Assembly (NCBI RefSeq): GCF_030272615.1
Contig: NC_081406.1
Span: forward strand, 189,189,391 to 189,253,390
Direction: 5' to 3'
Source of the DNA: Cryptomeria japonica
Taxonomy: Eukaryota; Streptophyta; Pinopsida; Cupressales; Cupressaceae
Length of the DNA stretch: 64,000 nt
Positions 23,702 through 35,387 of this stretch are shown piece by piece. Each line of letters opens with the position of its first letter. Position 1 is the first letter of the stretch. A program made the translations under genes and the position numbers. The notes beneath the pieces are model-generated. The model saw nothing but the letters and a program-made list of their open reading frames with translations, had not been told where the DNA came from and ran no database searches.

Positions 23702-25068
23702 TCAGACCCTGCACCTATCCTCATCCCTGCACCTATCCTCACCCCTATACCTAACCCGATACCTATTCCTAGGATGGTGCCTAGGATCTGTGAATCTAGG
23801 AAATAGATGCCTCTGGAACCAATCCCTATACAAGGGCAGTACCCCCGCATCCGTGACATCCTCCAAGTAATCCCATCTCAGTCGTTGTAAACCAACTAGC
23901 TCCTTCATGCTCAGCACGTAGGATAACCTCAGAGCCCATCCTCATCTCTCCTCATCTCCATATCAGGAATAGGTTGTAAATTCCTATGATATACCCTGTG
24001 GTCTGCCATACTACCTCATAACCCCAGAAACTATGAACCGCTCAATGATGGACACTAACCTGCCAATAAGAGGATGATTCATAAACATATATTTCCTCTC
24101 CCCTCTCCAATCATCCCATAGATCTAGACCCCTTTACGGTCTCCATACTACCATGATCAAATCATCGAGTTGTCTCCTCCAGTAATCTATCTTGCCTAGA
24201 TGGGGCTGAGTGATATAACCTGAATAGTAATATACAATAGCCTAGTGAGGCTCTCTAGCATCATCTACTATCAGCTTGCATACTAGGATGTGCTCCCATG
24301 CCCATATCTACAAAACTAAGACTCCTACTGCCATTCTCTTCCCATCCCTATATGCAACCTCGTGCATCTCATGATACATATGGGCTAGCAAACAAGTTCC
24401 CCACCCTAATCTCTTAGGATGAATCAATAGTCTCTCGAGCATCCTAGCCCAACCATAAAGTAAACCATGTTGTCCCCAGTCTGGCATAACAAAACACCCA
24501 TTGATACCTGCTAACACACATGCCAGTGGAAACTACTCTTGATACCTACTCATCATAACATCCCATGTGATGGCCCGCTCAAGGATCGTCTCATCATGGA
24601 ATATCCGTCTCAAATCTAAGATACCCGATCGCTGAGTAGAATCATAATCGACCTTGTCGCCAACAAATGGGATCCTAAGAATCTGGTAGACATCCTCAGG
24701 TGTGATAGTCCTCACTCCTACAGGTAAATGGAAAGTGTTATGCTCTAAATGAACCACTCTGCTAATGTGGTCAACATCCCATGATTTACACGGATATCTG
24801 GCATCTGCAGAAGGTGTCCAAAACCGGACAAATCAAAATATGTGCCCCATCTACGTCTGATAAACCATGAACTAATCCTATTGTAGGTGGATACACACAT
24901 CGAAACAAGATATCTAGCAACCAAATCTACAAAATCAACCATATCAAATGTCAGCACATGATCCAAATTACGCTACAAATATGCTAAACATGCTCGCGAA
25001 GCCAAATATACAAAATGCAAAATCAAAATTTGATATTTTGACCCTAAAACATGCTTGTTGTTTTTCAT
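23702..25068 (-). pseudogene. Plant-mobile-domain-like ORF, antisense to element B
   Basis: The minus-strand ATG at 25066-25068 opens about 455 codons broken by a few stops and one frameshift. Recognisable stretches, in order: FASRACLAYL-like start, RWGTYFDLSGFGHLLQM, NHGMLTTLAEWF, then (after a frameshift near 24750) HNTFHLPVGVRTITPEDVYQILRIPFVGD, WARMLERLL, LAHMYHEMHEV, IDYWRRQLDDL and LRWDYLEDV. The HTFHLP-G-TITPEDV-ILRIPFVG core is the signature of the plant mobile domain (aminotransferase-like, MAIN/MAIL family and TE-borne relatives). Stops at 24533 and 24308 fit CAG-to-TAG. Tat elements often carry antisense ORFs between pol and the 3' LTR, so this is probably TE-borne. Molecular function is unknown. 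Confidence 0.7.
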
Positions 25069-27540
25069 ATGAGTTTTCACAGAAGGGCATAATTTCATAC
25101 GAATCAGGATTATACATCACACAACAAACTATCACGATATGAAAAAATTAATATACATCGCATGACAAAGTGGGCACTCAAGAACAAGTTCGTACGAGAC
25201 ATGGGACAACACCAAACGATAAACCCTATATGCCCATATGATAAAACACTAAGGCGATAGTTTATCGTACAAGAAATGGTCTTATCCCATATGATAAACC
25301 ATGGCACACAACTTTACATAGCTCAAAAATGCAAAAAAAATCAATCAAATTTCAAAATTTAAGAATTCAAACAGGCTTAAGATCGATCACTTACCATCGG
25401 GTCATAGTTTCATGGTCGATTATGTTATCTCTGGCACTCAAAATGGTACTCCTGGATCAGAATGGCTAGTTTTCTTCATAGAGGGCTTTTAAAATTTCAA
25501 ACTTGGAGAGGTGAAAATGACTTGAAAATGACACATGGACCCCTTATATCGCCAAAAGCCTAATTTTTCAACTTGCTCTAATAGACGTCAAACTTGTACC
25601 CTAAGCTAAATCGATGATTCTGATTCCATTTTTGGGGTCAAAATCAAAATCAAAGATCATCCTCCTAGTCAATTTTTCACAACTGAGACCACTTAGCACT
25701 TTCATCACCTGCTCATTCTCTTTTTCAATTTGCGCTCAATTTCTCGTTAATCAATGCTAAATCTCAATTTAATTCTCACATTAACTCTAATTTTAATCAT
25801 CGACATTAATCTTTGTGCTCAAATAACTTATCATCGCTAAATATATTTTTGCTTAAAATCACTTTGCAACCCTCGCTATCTTTCGATTTCGCTCTTGAGG
25901 GGGCATACTCATGACCTCAAAGTCGAGAATTTATTTCAAAAAATCTATGTTACAAGTCGAGCAGCTAAGCTTCATCAAATCAATCTCTAGGGGCATATCA
26001 GTTTTGTCAATCAAATAAAGTTGATATTGTCTTTCTCTGAATCAGTCTCTTAACGTTAATCAGTTGCATCGCTTTTCATCAAGATGATTGTTCGTTTAAA
26101 CTCAATCAAGGGTTTAAAGAGTATCTTCGATCACACACTCAATCTAAGCAGGTGTTCAGTTTCATTGCATCAAATCAAGCTAGACAGTTTATCTTCTCTC
26201 ATCGTGTCTTGATCCATCAAGTTCAAGACTGGTTTTTCTCTCCCCTCACTGTGTCTAGTTCAATCAAGTTCTAGATCAGTAAGATCCGCTTCTTGATCCA
26301 TCAAGTTCAAGTTTTGTATCTTTTCTCTTCATTGATCCTAGTTCAATCAAGTTCAAGATCGGGTTCGCTTTAATCAACTCTATTTAGTTTCATCACTTCA
26401 AAATAAGTTGAATACCTCGCTCTTCATCTAATTAATTACCAATCAATTTTAGAACTGGTATCTCCTAGACATCAACTATTCTTTGAACCTATGTGCTACT
26501 CGCACATCAATTCAAAGAATGGCAAATATAATACCCTAAAAATGGTCATCTAAACCATAAGCCCCTAATATCGACAATGTCACTAAGGTCCTAACCAAAG
26601 GCAACTAATTTAATCTTAAGCACATAATTAATTTCTTAAATCACCAATGTCACATGGCAAATTAATTAACAAATATTTATTTAATTAATTTATCATTCCA
26701 AGTAAATCATTTTTAACAATTATCCTATTTATTTTATTAAATATCTTAGCATATTTAATTAAATAAATCAATTTTCCATTAAATCATAAAAAAAAAGGAA
26801 TTAATTGACAAAAAAAATTAAAAATTGAGAAAAGAAATCAATTGCAGATAATCTTGAAAATCAAATTAAAAATTGAAGAGAAATCTCAAAGAAAGCAATT
26901 AAAACATTTAAATATCAAAATTGAATGAAATAGAGAATAAATTAGTTTTTTCTGATTTTATCTTAATTTTAGTTCAATTTCCTTTAAAACTGAGAAAAGC
27001 AGCCAATCACATCAATTCACTTGGATTGTGCTTCCTCTTGAGAAATCTTGAGTGCTCATCATCATTTGATCTCAGTCGTTGGTTTCTTTCTGAATTTTCT
27101 ATAAATTCAGCCTCTCATCTCTCATTCAAGGATCCTAGAGAATATATTGTTATTATGTTGTTTTTGCTCTAGGTTCATTAAGAATTTGCATATTAATTAT
27201 TGCATGTTTGTTAAATCATTTAGCTTAAATATTCATTCATATCTTGATCATGTTAGCCTGATATTAATTAATCTTGCATAAATTGCATTTATCTAGCTTA
27301 ATCTTGCATTCATTTAGCTCAATTTCATGCTCATATAGATTAAATCCTTCATTCAGGTGTTGTCTAGTCACTGGTATTGCATATGAAATCTGAGAGCAAG
27401 ACTAAACTCGCATCTACTAGAAGGCAATAGGTCACTTTGTAATGGTTTATTGTTCATTATTGATTATTGATTTACTAACCATGCATCTAATGACTTAATT
27501 GAAGTGTTGTGTATTTAGATACAGGTCCACTTTTCACACA
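25069..27540. other. Non-coding stretch, probable LTR material
   Basis: No gene is visible. Within it, GAGGGGGCATA (25897-25907) resembles a polypurine tract, and two 84-bp imperfect repeats built on CTTGATCCATCAAGTTCAAG lie at about 26208-26370. From 26529 the sequence TATAATACCCTAAAAATGG looks like a degraded LTR start and is followed by AT-rich DNA up to the abrupt start of element C. I could not find the matching partner LTR in the window. Confidence 0.45.
26208..26370. repeat. Two imperfect 84-bp tandem repeats
   Basis: Units start at 26208 and 26292. Each has CTTGATCCATCAAGTTCAAG, a pyrimidine-rich middle, CTAGTTCAATCAAGTTC and a GCTT end. Confidence 0.75.
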
Positions 27541-30099
27541 CACAATACTGATTCCAGAGTAATAAACAAGATCATAGTGAAATATCGATTTCCTTTGCCT
27601 AGCATGGATGACATAATGGACTATTTGAGTGAAGCCAAATACTTTGCAAAGATAGATTTGAAGAGTGAATATCATCAGATCAGGATCAAAGAAGGAGATG
27701 AGTGGAAGACAAAATTCAATACAAATGAAACTGTATGAATGGTTGGTGATGCCTTTTGGGTTAACTAATGCACCGAGTACTTTCATGAGGTTGATGAATC
27801 AGGTATTGAAGAAATTCTTGGGTAAGTTTGTTATTGTATATTTGGATGACATTCTGATTTTTAGTAAGACAAAAGAGGAGCATATGTTGCATTTGAGACA
27901 ATTTTTGCAAAGGTTGAGAGAAGAAAAGTTGCTAATAAATCTTAAGAATTGTACTTTCATGAAAGATGAGTTAGTCTATTTGGGATTTGTGATATCTGAG
28001 GATGGTTTGAATATGGACCCTGAGAAAGTAAAAGCAATTGTTGAATGGCCTACACCAGAAAGAATTGGAGAGGTAAGATCATTTCATGGGTTGGCTAGTT
28101 TCTACTAGAAGTTCCTCAGAAATTTCAGTTTAGTTTGTAACCCTATGATTGAGACCATGAAGGGAGATCAGAAGGAATTCAAGTGGACCATCAGAGAAAA
28201 CAAAAGTTTTGAGTTGTTGAAAAGGAAAGTGACTGAGCAACCTATGTTAGCTTTATCGGACTTCAACAAAGTATTTCAAGTGGATTGTGATGCAAGTAGA
28301 ATAGCAATAGGAGCAGTCTTGAATCAAAAAGGGAGAGCAATAGCTTATTTCAGTGAGAATTTAATGATGCTTGGAGGAGATATTCAGTGTACGATTAAGA
28401 TTTTTATGTCATAGTTCAAGCCTTGAAGAAGTGGAGACATTACCTATTGCCTAAGGAATTTGTGTTGTAAATGGATCATCAAGCCTTACAGTATTTGAAT
28501 AGTCAGAGTAAGTTGAATCAGAGACATATGAGATGGGCAGAATTTTTGCAGAGTTACACCTTTGTGTTGAAAATAGAATTGGGAAATCTAACAGAGTTGT
28601 TAATGCACCGAGTAAAAGAAGGAATTTACTGACAGAGATGAGAGTGGTAGTACTAGGATTTGAGGAATTGAAGACCTTATGTGATGATGACCCAGATTTT
28701 GCAGAACCTTGGAGAGCATGTAGAGAACTGGTTATGGTAGATAGAAGCAAGTGGTTGGATTACTTCATTTAGGATGGGATGTTATTCAGAGGGTTCAATT
28801 ATGCATATCTAATAATTATATGAGGGAGAATACGATAAAGGAGAAACATAGTGGAGGATTAGCTGGACATTTTGGTATTCACAAAATAATAGCATTAGTG
28901 AGTGAGAATTACTTTTGGCCCCAGATTCATAAGGATGTCAGGAATTACGTACAAAGTTGTAGAGTTTGTCAAGTTGCAAAGGGGAGTAGTCAGAATCTGG
29001 TATTGTATAAACCTTTGACAATATCAAAACTTGGGAGGATATAAGCATGGATTTCATACTTGGATTGCCTAAACCCCGAGAGGGAATGATTCTATATTTG
29101 TGGTAGTGGATAGATTTTTGAAGATGGCTCATTTCATACCTTGTAAGAAGACATTGGATGCACTACATGTAGCATACCTATTTTTCAAGGAAGTAGTGAG
29201 ATTGCATTGGTTACCTAAGAGCATAGTTTCAAACAGAGACACTAAGTTTGTTGGCTATTTTTGGAGAGCACTTTGAAAGAAGATGAAAACAGATTTGAAG
29301 TTCAGTTCTAATTTTCATCCACAAACTGATGGACAGATTGAAGTAGTTAATTGGAAGTTGGAAAATTTGTTGAGATCTTTAGTTGGAGATAAAATCGGAA
29401 GTTGGGATTTGATTCTTGCACAAGTAGAGTTTTCCTACAATAATTCAGTAAATAGGAGTACCGAGAGAACACCTTTTGAGATTGTTATCGGAGTGCATCC
29501 TAGAGGTATATCAAAATTTAAAAGATATTAGTAGTGAAGACTAGAGAAGTTCAAAAGTAGAAGAATTTGCAGATCACATGAAGGACCTACATATTCAATT
29601 TAAGCAACATTTGGAGGAAATTAATAACAAGTATAAGGAGAAGGAAGAGGAGAAGAGGAGACATAAGGAATTTGATGTTGGTGATGAAGTAATGGTATAT
29701 CTGAGAAAAGAAAGATTCCTAGTTGGAACTTATAACAAATTATAGATGAGAAAGTTTGGACCTTGCAGGATTTTGAGAAAGTTCAGTTCTGGGAATGCAT
29801 ATGAAGCGGAGTTACTGGATAGTCTAAGTATTTCACCTATGTTTAACATTGTAGATCTTCATGAGTATCATGAACCAGAATTCGATGAGGACATTATTGC
29901 TGACTTGGAGAAACAGTTGCCCTGGAAGGAATTGGATCAGATTGAAGACATTTTGGACAGTAGAATTGGGCGTAGTACCCGGAGTAGTCAGTATAAGGAG
30001 TATCTTGTGAAATGGAAAGACATACTAGTTGAAGATTCATCTTGGATTTCTCAAGCAGAGGTAGACCACCTTGGTTTTCCTCTAACCCCGACAAAGTGA
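27541..30099 (+). pseudogene. Element C pol: RT, RNase H, integrase and chromodomain (broken)
   Basis: RT begins at SRVINKIIVKYRFPLPSMDD. A frameshift near 27725 is followed by [17 protein letters not shown] and the catalytic YLDD (27838-27849). RNase H shows FQVDCDASRIAIGAVL (about 28260-28330) and RHYLLP-like residues. The integrase zinc module is HSGGLAGHFGIHK ... CRVCQ (28850-28980). The triad is Asp (SMDFILGLP, 29046), Asp (SNRDTKF, 29230) and Glu (DGQIEVVN, 29330). The C-terminus has a canonical chromodomain, EDILDSRIGRSTRSSQYKEY then LVKWKD and SWISQAEV (29943-30070), ending TGA at 30098. Stops such as 28108, 28411 and 28770 and frame changes make it inactive. The chromodomain is of the canonical aromatic type, unlike those of A and E. 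Confidence 0.9.
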
Positions 30100-30132
30100 G
30101 AGACTCACTTTTTTTCAGAAACCCTGAATGTT

Positions 30133-30924
30133 TGATGCATAAGCATCCCCAGTTCATAGCAATCTTGCTAACCAAAAATATTTCCTTTCTCTTTTGCTTT
30201 CTGTCTGTAGTTTCAACATTTCTTTCTGTGTGTCCCAGATTTGGCTCACCAAAACCTGTGGAGTTAGATTTTCTTGAAGACTTGATCATCTTCCTTATTC
30301 CCAAACCTTGGAGCATTTGGATCATTTCCCAGCAATTTATTGCTACCGGTTTCTGAGACAGTTTCCTATTACCAATTAACGGTTTCCTGTTACCAGTTGC
30401 CTAGACCTAATTGCATTAGTAATCGACCAGATCCCTTTCATAGCTTGCAGAGCCCTGAGAATTGATTATGATGTTCTTTGGCATGTTCCCATCATCTACT
30501 CTTCATCCTTTGAATTTTCCGGAGGAATTTCTTTGGCGGAGGCAAACCTTGTTGGTTTTTCACATTAGGTCTTGTTCTTCGGGTTTTGATCCCTTTTTGG
30601 GCCAACCAGATCCCCTTGAATCGTATAAGTCATTATAATAGAGCATTAGAATGTAAGGGAAGAAATTAGACTGAGCATAGAAGATAGATCTTGAGGTTTG
30701 AGGTCACAGTTGTGACCTATTCTATACTTTGAGCTTGTTTTAGCAGACCTGTGAGCCAGTTTCTATAACCCGGTTGTTACCGATTGGTAGTAATTAGCTT
30801 TCATGTTATAATTCAATCTATTCTACATTGCCTCCATCATGTCCTTGTGTTTCCGTTGTGTTTACTCTTGCTGACTGGTCCAGATTGATCTCTTTAAGGT
30901 CCCTCCTAACCGGTGACTACTTCT
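30133..30924 (+). repeat. Element C 3' LTR
   Basis: The start TGATGCATAAGCATCCCC and the sequence to CTAACCGGTGA match, in reverse complement, the TSD-bounded solo LTR at 51271-52050. Its last dozen bases differ from the solo LTR's TGCACCA end, so the right border is approximate. No good polypurine tract remains upstream. Confidence 0.8.
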
Positions 30925-30944
30925 GTTAGGGACATAGGGGTAAA

Positions 30945-31445
30945 AGTATAAGTGAGAGAGATAGAGGGGGAGAGAGAGGTGGGTAATTATGTACAATGAG
31001 GGGGAGGTAGAAAGGTAAATATGGAGGGAGAGAGACCCAGGGATGGAGAGAGAGAGAGGGTGATAGGGAGAGGTGGTGATTAAGAGAATGGAGAGATGGG
31101 AGAGAAAAAATAAGAGAGTAAGAGAGAAGAAAAGTGAGTGAGGGAGGAAAGGATAGATATGCAGGTAAGGAGGGAAGACAATGTAGAGAGGGAGAGAATG
31201 TGGGAAAGACCTAGAGAAATAGAGGTAGGGAGGGAGCGAGGGAGAGGTCTGTAAAGAGAGAGAGGAGACATATCGCAAAGAGTGAAGGGTGAGAGAGAGG
31301 GATAGAGATAGGGACACATCTTGGGGGAGAGGGGAGAGAGTGAGATAGAGAGGTAGAAAGGGGACAAAGGATGAGTGATAGAGAGAAATAGCTCTAGAGT
31401 TTTGGGGAAATAAAGAGAGTGAGATAGAGAGAGTGAGAGAGTGTA
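30945..31445 (+). repeat. GA-rich (purine) low-complexity tract
   Basis: About 500 bp in which the plus strand is almost all A and G, with GAGAGAG, GGGAGAG and AGAGGTAG motifs in no strict period. A 199-codon minus-strand ORF rich in Ser, Leu and Pro is only the pyrimidine shadow of this tract. Confidence 0.9.
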
Positions 31446-33028
31446 GATAGAAGCTTGTCAACTGCTAAAATTTGACTAAATCTAAGAATTTATAATATTT
31501 TCTAAAACCTAGAATCTACATTATAATTCCTAGAGATCTGAAACCACTCTCGAACATCTTGTTGGTATATATATTAAAATATAACTTAAAATATAAGAAA
31601 AGAAAAAGACATATTAAAATTGACTTGTACTTAAGGAAGAAAAAAAACATATTGAAATATGACTTATAAAAATGTTATATTTCATGTATATATTGTTGTT
31701 GGGAGATTGAGACTGACTTGAAGAAAAAGACAGTGGAGAGACATAGATAGAGAAAGAGAAAGAGAAAGAGAATTGAAACAATGTATATTATTTAGTGCTC
31801 CTCAAATTATTTGCATTGGTGAATTCCAATCCTTTGGGTTGGATTTATCTTGGGCATCCAATCCAAAGGGTTGGACAATTGTTTCATGCCAAAGACGTGT
31901 TTTTTTAAAAGGTAAAAAAAATCACTTTTTTTTTGTGCTCTCCATTAGGTTTGCACGTGTTTCAATGAAAATTTTAATAAATACCATGATGATGGTAAGA
32001 TCTCTCTTAGATATCTAACCATCTATTTTTTTTATGTTTTGATTATGTTAAGGTTTTCATCTTTAATTTCTTTTGTTGGTGTGTTTTTTTTTTGTCACAA
32101 ACCAACATGTGGTATTTTGAGTATAGTTTTTTACTCATTGATTGAATTTTGAAACAAATTGCATTTTTAGAATCTAAACTCACATATTGAAAAAAAATAC
32201 TTTCAATTAGCTTTTGAAAAGTTAAGGAGGGAGCACACTCAAATTTCTATATTTCATGATGTGTCCACTTCAAAAATTAGTAAAAAATCATATATTCATT
32301 AAAGACTTAGCTAAAAAATCTAGCATAAACTACATGGTGTTAGCTAATTTCTTACCAAAGTGATTTTTGAAATTTAAAAAAATAGCTAACATTTTAGGGG
32401 TTGGACACCAGATATTGTGTTATGGTTTTTTGAAAAATAGGACCACTTTGTGTGCTCCCCCTTTTTTGAACCCTTGATATTCACCATTTTTACTAAAAAA
32501 AGTAGTTCAAAAAGTAGATTCAAAGCACTGCAACTCTAGTTCTTGTTACATATTAAAATTTAGAGCATAACTATCTTCATTTTCGTGTCAAAGATCAGAC
32601 TTTGCTAATTTAAAAAAAAACAAATTGGCATTTTAAGACCCCCTTTTTATGTCACAACTTGGTGTACTTACCCCAATTTAATAACAACATAACTTTACTA
32701 AGGTCAACATCATAAAAATCAATATAGACATTAATTTTGAATAATCAATGAGCTCCTAATCATCTATAAAATTTCTTCGTAAGTGTTGAAATCTATATTG
32801 TTCAATATCAGAAGAACTATATAGTATCTACACTAAAATAATTTAATAAATACTTCCAATATTATTTTTTTAAACAACAAAGGCTTTTTAATAAGAATGA
32901 TCTTATTATGCAACTGGAGCCTTAAAGCTTAGGTTTTATAGTACTTAAACCTATATTGTTGATTACTATAAGTTCTCCTATCCTCTATTTAATCAAAGTT
33001 AAATCTTCACTTTTAATGTTGATAAAAA
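31446..33028. other. Unclassified AT-rich stretch, no gene
   Basis: No coding domain, LTR pair or RNA gene is seen. It holds a near-perfect inverted repeat (31826-31874) and several T- and A-rich runs. It lies between the 3' end of element C and the 5' LTR of element D and could be either host spacer or old TE remains. Confidence 0.5.
31826..31874. repeat. 19-bp imperfect inverted repeat (hairpin)
   Basis: Arms CCAATCCTTTGGGTTGGAT and ATCCAATCCAAAGGGTTGG pair at 17 of 19 positions around an 11-base loop. Confidence 0.8.
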
Positions 33029-33855
33029 AGTTAGGATAAGTTGACATTAACCTTGCAATCCTAATCCATTCAAATGTCTCCATGTTCCTTGGAAAGTGTT
33101 CCCTAGGACATGTGAGAAAAATATTAAATATTAGTACTTTATGTCTATTTGTAATTACATTTTTAAGAGGTGAACGTGAAGAGGTGATAAATATAAATTA
33201 AAATAGACAAAATGAACTTTTTCCCATATCCATATTGAGACATGAATGGTCATACATAAGGAGACCAAGTTTGAGAAGATAAAAGGTGTAAATTTGGGAA
33301 TCTGAACAATCATTGAAAGTTACAGAGCACTCAAAATTTTTAAATTCTAAGTGGCTTTAGGTTTGGCACACAAAGAGGAGTCACTTTAAGAGTTCTATTA
33401 TTTTGTTATGTCTATTGGCTATTCATTATCCAAGGTGTGATTTTTTGCAAGTGGTTTTGGCCCCTTGTTTTTTTAAAAACAATAGTTGGGTTTTCTCTCC
33501 CATTTGTCTATAAATTGGATCTAAGGCATTGTTGTTCTATCATAATTTTATTTAAGATTTACAAGTAGTTTCAGAATCATTTGAAGAAGTGAATTTAAGT
33601 ATATTATTTTTGTTGGATATCTCTATTATGAAGAATAATAATATACTAAACCTCATTTTCTGGTGGAGTTTTTTACCGAAAGGGTTTATCCACGTAAATT
33701 TGGTGTCTCATTTGGTATGATTGATTTTATATTTATGTTGAATGGTGAAATAACATATTCATTTTAAATTTAGTTTCAGTTTTGGTCATCTTTTCACATT
33801 TATAATCACATAAGTAAGTTAAAATTACAAGCTTGCTTCACCTTTTTTCTTAACA
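33029..33855 (+). repeat. Element D 5' LTR
   Basis: TTAGGATAAGTTGACATTAACC matches the start of the 3' LTR (TGTTAGGATAAGATGACATT at 39419), though the initial TG reads AG here. It ends TCTTAACA two bases before the PBS. Confidence 0.85.
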
Positions 33856-33857
33856 TT

Positions 33858-33869
33858 TGGTATCAGAGC
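33858..33869 (+). other. Primer binding site of element D
   Basis: TGGTATCAGAGC, a perfect match to the usual initiator tRNA-Met PBS, lies two bases after the LTR end. Confidence 0.93.
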
Positions 33870-33971
33870 TAACATTTCTACTGAGATGGAGATGCCTTTC
33901 TCTTTATGTATTGAAGGTTTTTTGATATATTGGGAGCTTTTGTTGTGTGGCTTTATATATTTAAAAAATGG

Positions 33972-35387
33972 ATGGCTTCCAATTCTCACATAGATATTGA
34001 TAAATTCAATGGCACTAGTTGTGAGGTGTGGAAACTGAAAATAGAAGATCTTTTGGAAGAAAGATTTTAATGGTTGCTAGTTTCACATGAAAAAAATCAA
34101 AGGACTATACTTTTTTGGATGATGCTTTGAAGAAACTGGACAAGAAGGAATGATGACTCATTTGGTTATGTCTTATCCATTCCATCCTCTTGAACATCTT
34201 GGTAGAAGACACCAAATAAAATTTGTGGAAGAGCATTAGTGACATATATCAATCTAAAAGTTTGTCCAGTAAGTTATATCTCAAGAGAAGATTATATTAT
34301 TTTAAAATAAAAGAGGGTGAATCTATCATAGATCAAATTTGAATGCTTTTAATATTATTATAATCCAACTTGCATCAATAGATGTTAAAATAGAATATGA
34401 AGATAAATGTATCTTTTTTCTTTGCTCTTTACTTGAACCTTGAGGAACTCTGATTGTAACTATTAGTAATGGTTGTACAAAGCCAAAGATGGATATCTTT
34501 ATTGGCATACTTCTTTCAAAAGAGGTGAAAAGAAAGTCTATGAATGTTGGCTCCCAATATGCCTTGCATGTGTGAGAAAGGTCTAAAGAAAAAGGGCCTA
34601 AAGGGGATAAAAATTGGGAGAAGTCTAATGGATGATCAGAGACCCCTAGAAAGAGTAAAGTAGTCTTGGAATTGTGGGAAAAGAGAGAAATAATGTTGAT
34701 TTCTTCATGAAAATTCCTCCTCCGATGATTTTGATGCTTTGTTTATTTTTTCTACCATTAGTGATGATGTTTGGTTTATTGATTTAGGTGCTTCCTACCA
34801 TGTGAATCCTCACAAAGAGTTGTTTTCCTCTTACAAATCATATGATGGGGGAGATGTTTTCATTGGTGACAAAAATATGAAATAATTGTTGGTAAAAGAA
34901 AGGTAAAATTATGTTCCAGTGATGGAAGAGTTTTAAACCACTGATAATGTTTTGAATACTCCAAGACTTGCACAAAATATTTTTTTGTATCTATGTTGAA
35001 TTATTCTAGAATGCATGTTAGATTTGACAAGTTTGGTTGTAGGTTGGTAAGAGGGAGTTTGGTGATGGATAAAGGATCTCAAGGACTTTTTTTAGTCTCA
35101 ATGCCTCTACATTTTGTAACTCTACCAATGTAACTAGCAATGAAAATGTATGTATGATGTGTCACCAAATATTGGGTCACATTGGTGAAAAAGGTCTTAG
35201 GACTAATATAAATAAAAAGCTGGTTGATGGTATTTTTTATTATTTTGTTGCCAAAAATGATTTACGTGAGCATTGTGTGTTTAATAAATAGAAAAAATCA
35301 TCATTTCCTAAAGGAATCTATAAGGCGAAGAGATCTTTAAAAAATTATTCATTCAAATGTGTGTGGTCCAATGGTTGTTGTTGTTGT
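33972..35387 (+). pseudogene. Element D gag and protease region, heavily broken
   Basis: The ATG at 33972 begins MASNSHIDIDKFNGTS then EVWKLKIEDLLEER, the standard N-terminus of plant copia gag (KFNGxNFxxWKxKMxxxL). After many stops, the protease site is visible at about 34768-34800 as VWFIDLGASYHV; the usual catalytic DSG is DLG here, a TCA-to-TTA type change that should inactivate it. A GAG-pre-integrase-like stretch with GHIGEKGL follows near 35180. The last codons, CGPMVV, are the start of integrase, where a solo LTR has inserted. No frame stays open long enough to be functional. Confidence 0.8.

Larger units (their letters stand above)
14782..26528 (+). mobile_element. Element B: Tat-lineage Ty3/gypsy element, defective
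   Basis: Domain order on plus is gag with a Tat-type knuckle, protease, (RT deleted), RNase H, [solo LTR], a second archaeal-type RNase H, integrase, then a long 3' region with an antisense ORF. The second RNase H and the CEYHRNKGHTTNNC knuckle are marks of the Tat lineage. Neither LTR is resolved: element A abuts on the left and may lie inside B's 5' LTR. The right limit given is a guess placed where an LTR-like start (TATAATACCCTAAAAATGG) begins near 26529. Other possible polypurine tracts lie at 22174-22183 and 25897-25905. Confidence 0.75.
27541..30924 (+). mobile_element. Element C: 5'-truncated Ty3/gypsy chromovirus with 3' LTR
   Basis: It starts inside RT and runs through RNase H, integrase and chromodomain to a 3' LTR of about 790 bp. 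No gag, protease, PBS or 5' LTR is present, so the 5' half is lost. The LTR family is confirmed by a related TSD-flanked solo LTR at 51271-52050. The left junction is abrupt and shows no target duplication I can identify. Confidence 0.88.

Noticed and set aside
23353-23754. Proline-rich plus-strand ORF of 133 codons
   Set aside because: C/T-rich low-complexity DNA antisense to the end of the plant-mobile-domain-like ORF; no domain.
26529-27540. Complete solo LTR starting TATAATACCCT
   Set aside because: The start looks LTR-like, but I could not find a matching end, TSD or second copy; kept only as a possibility in the region note.
30862-31461. 199-codon minus-strand ORF rich in Ser, Leu and Pro
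   Set aside because: It is the pyrimidine strand of the GA-rich tract; no domain and no start context.
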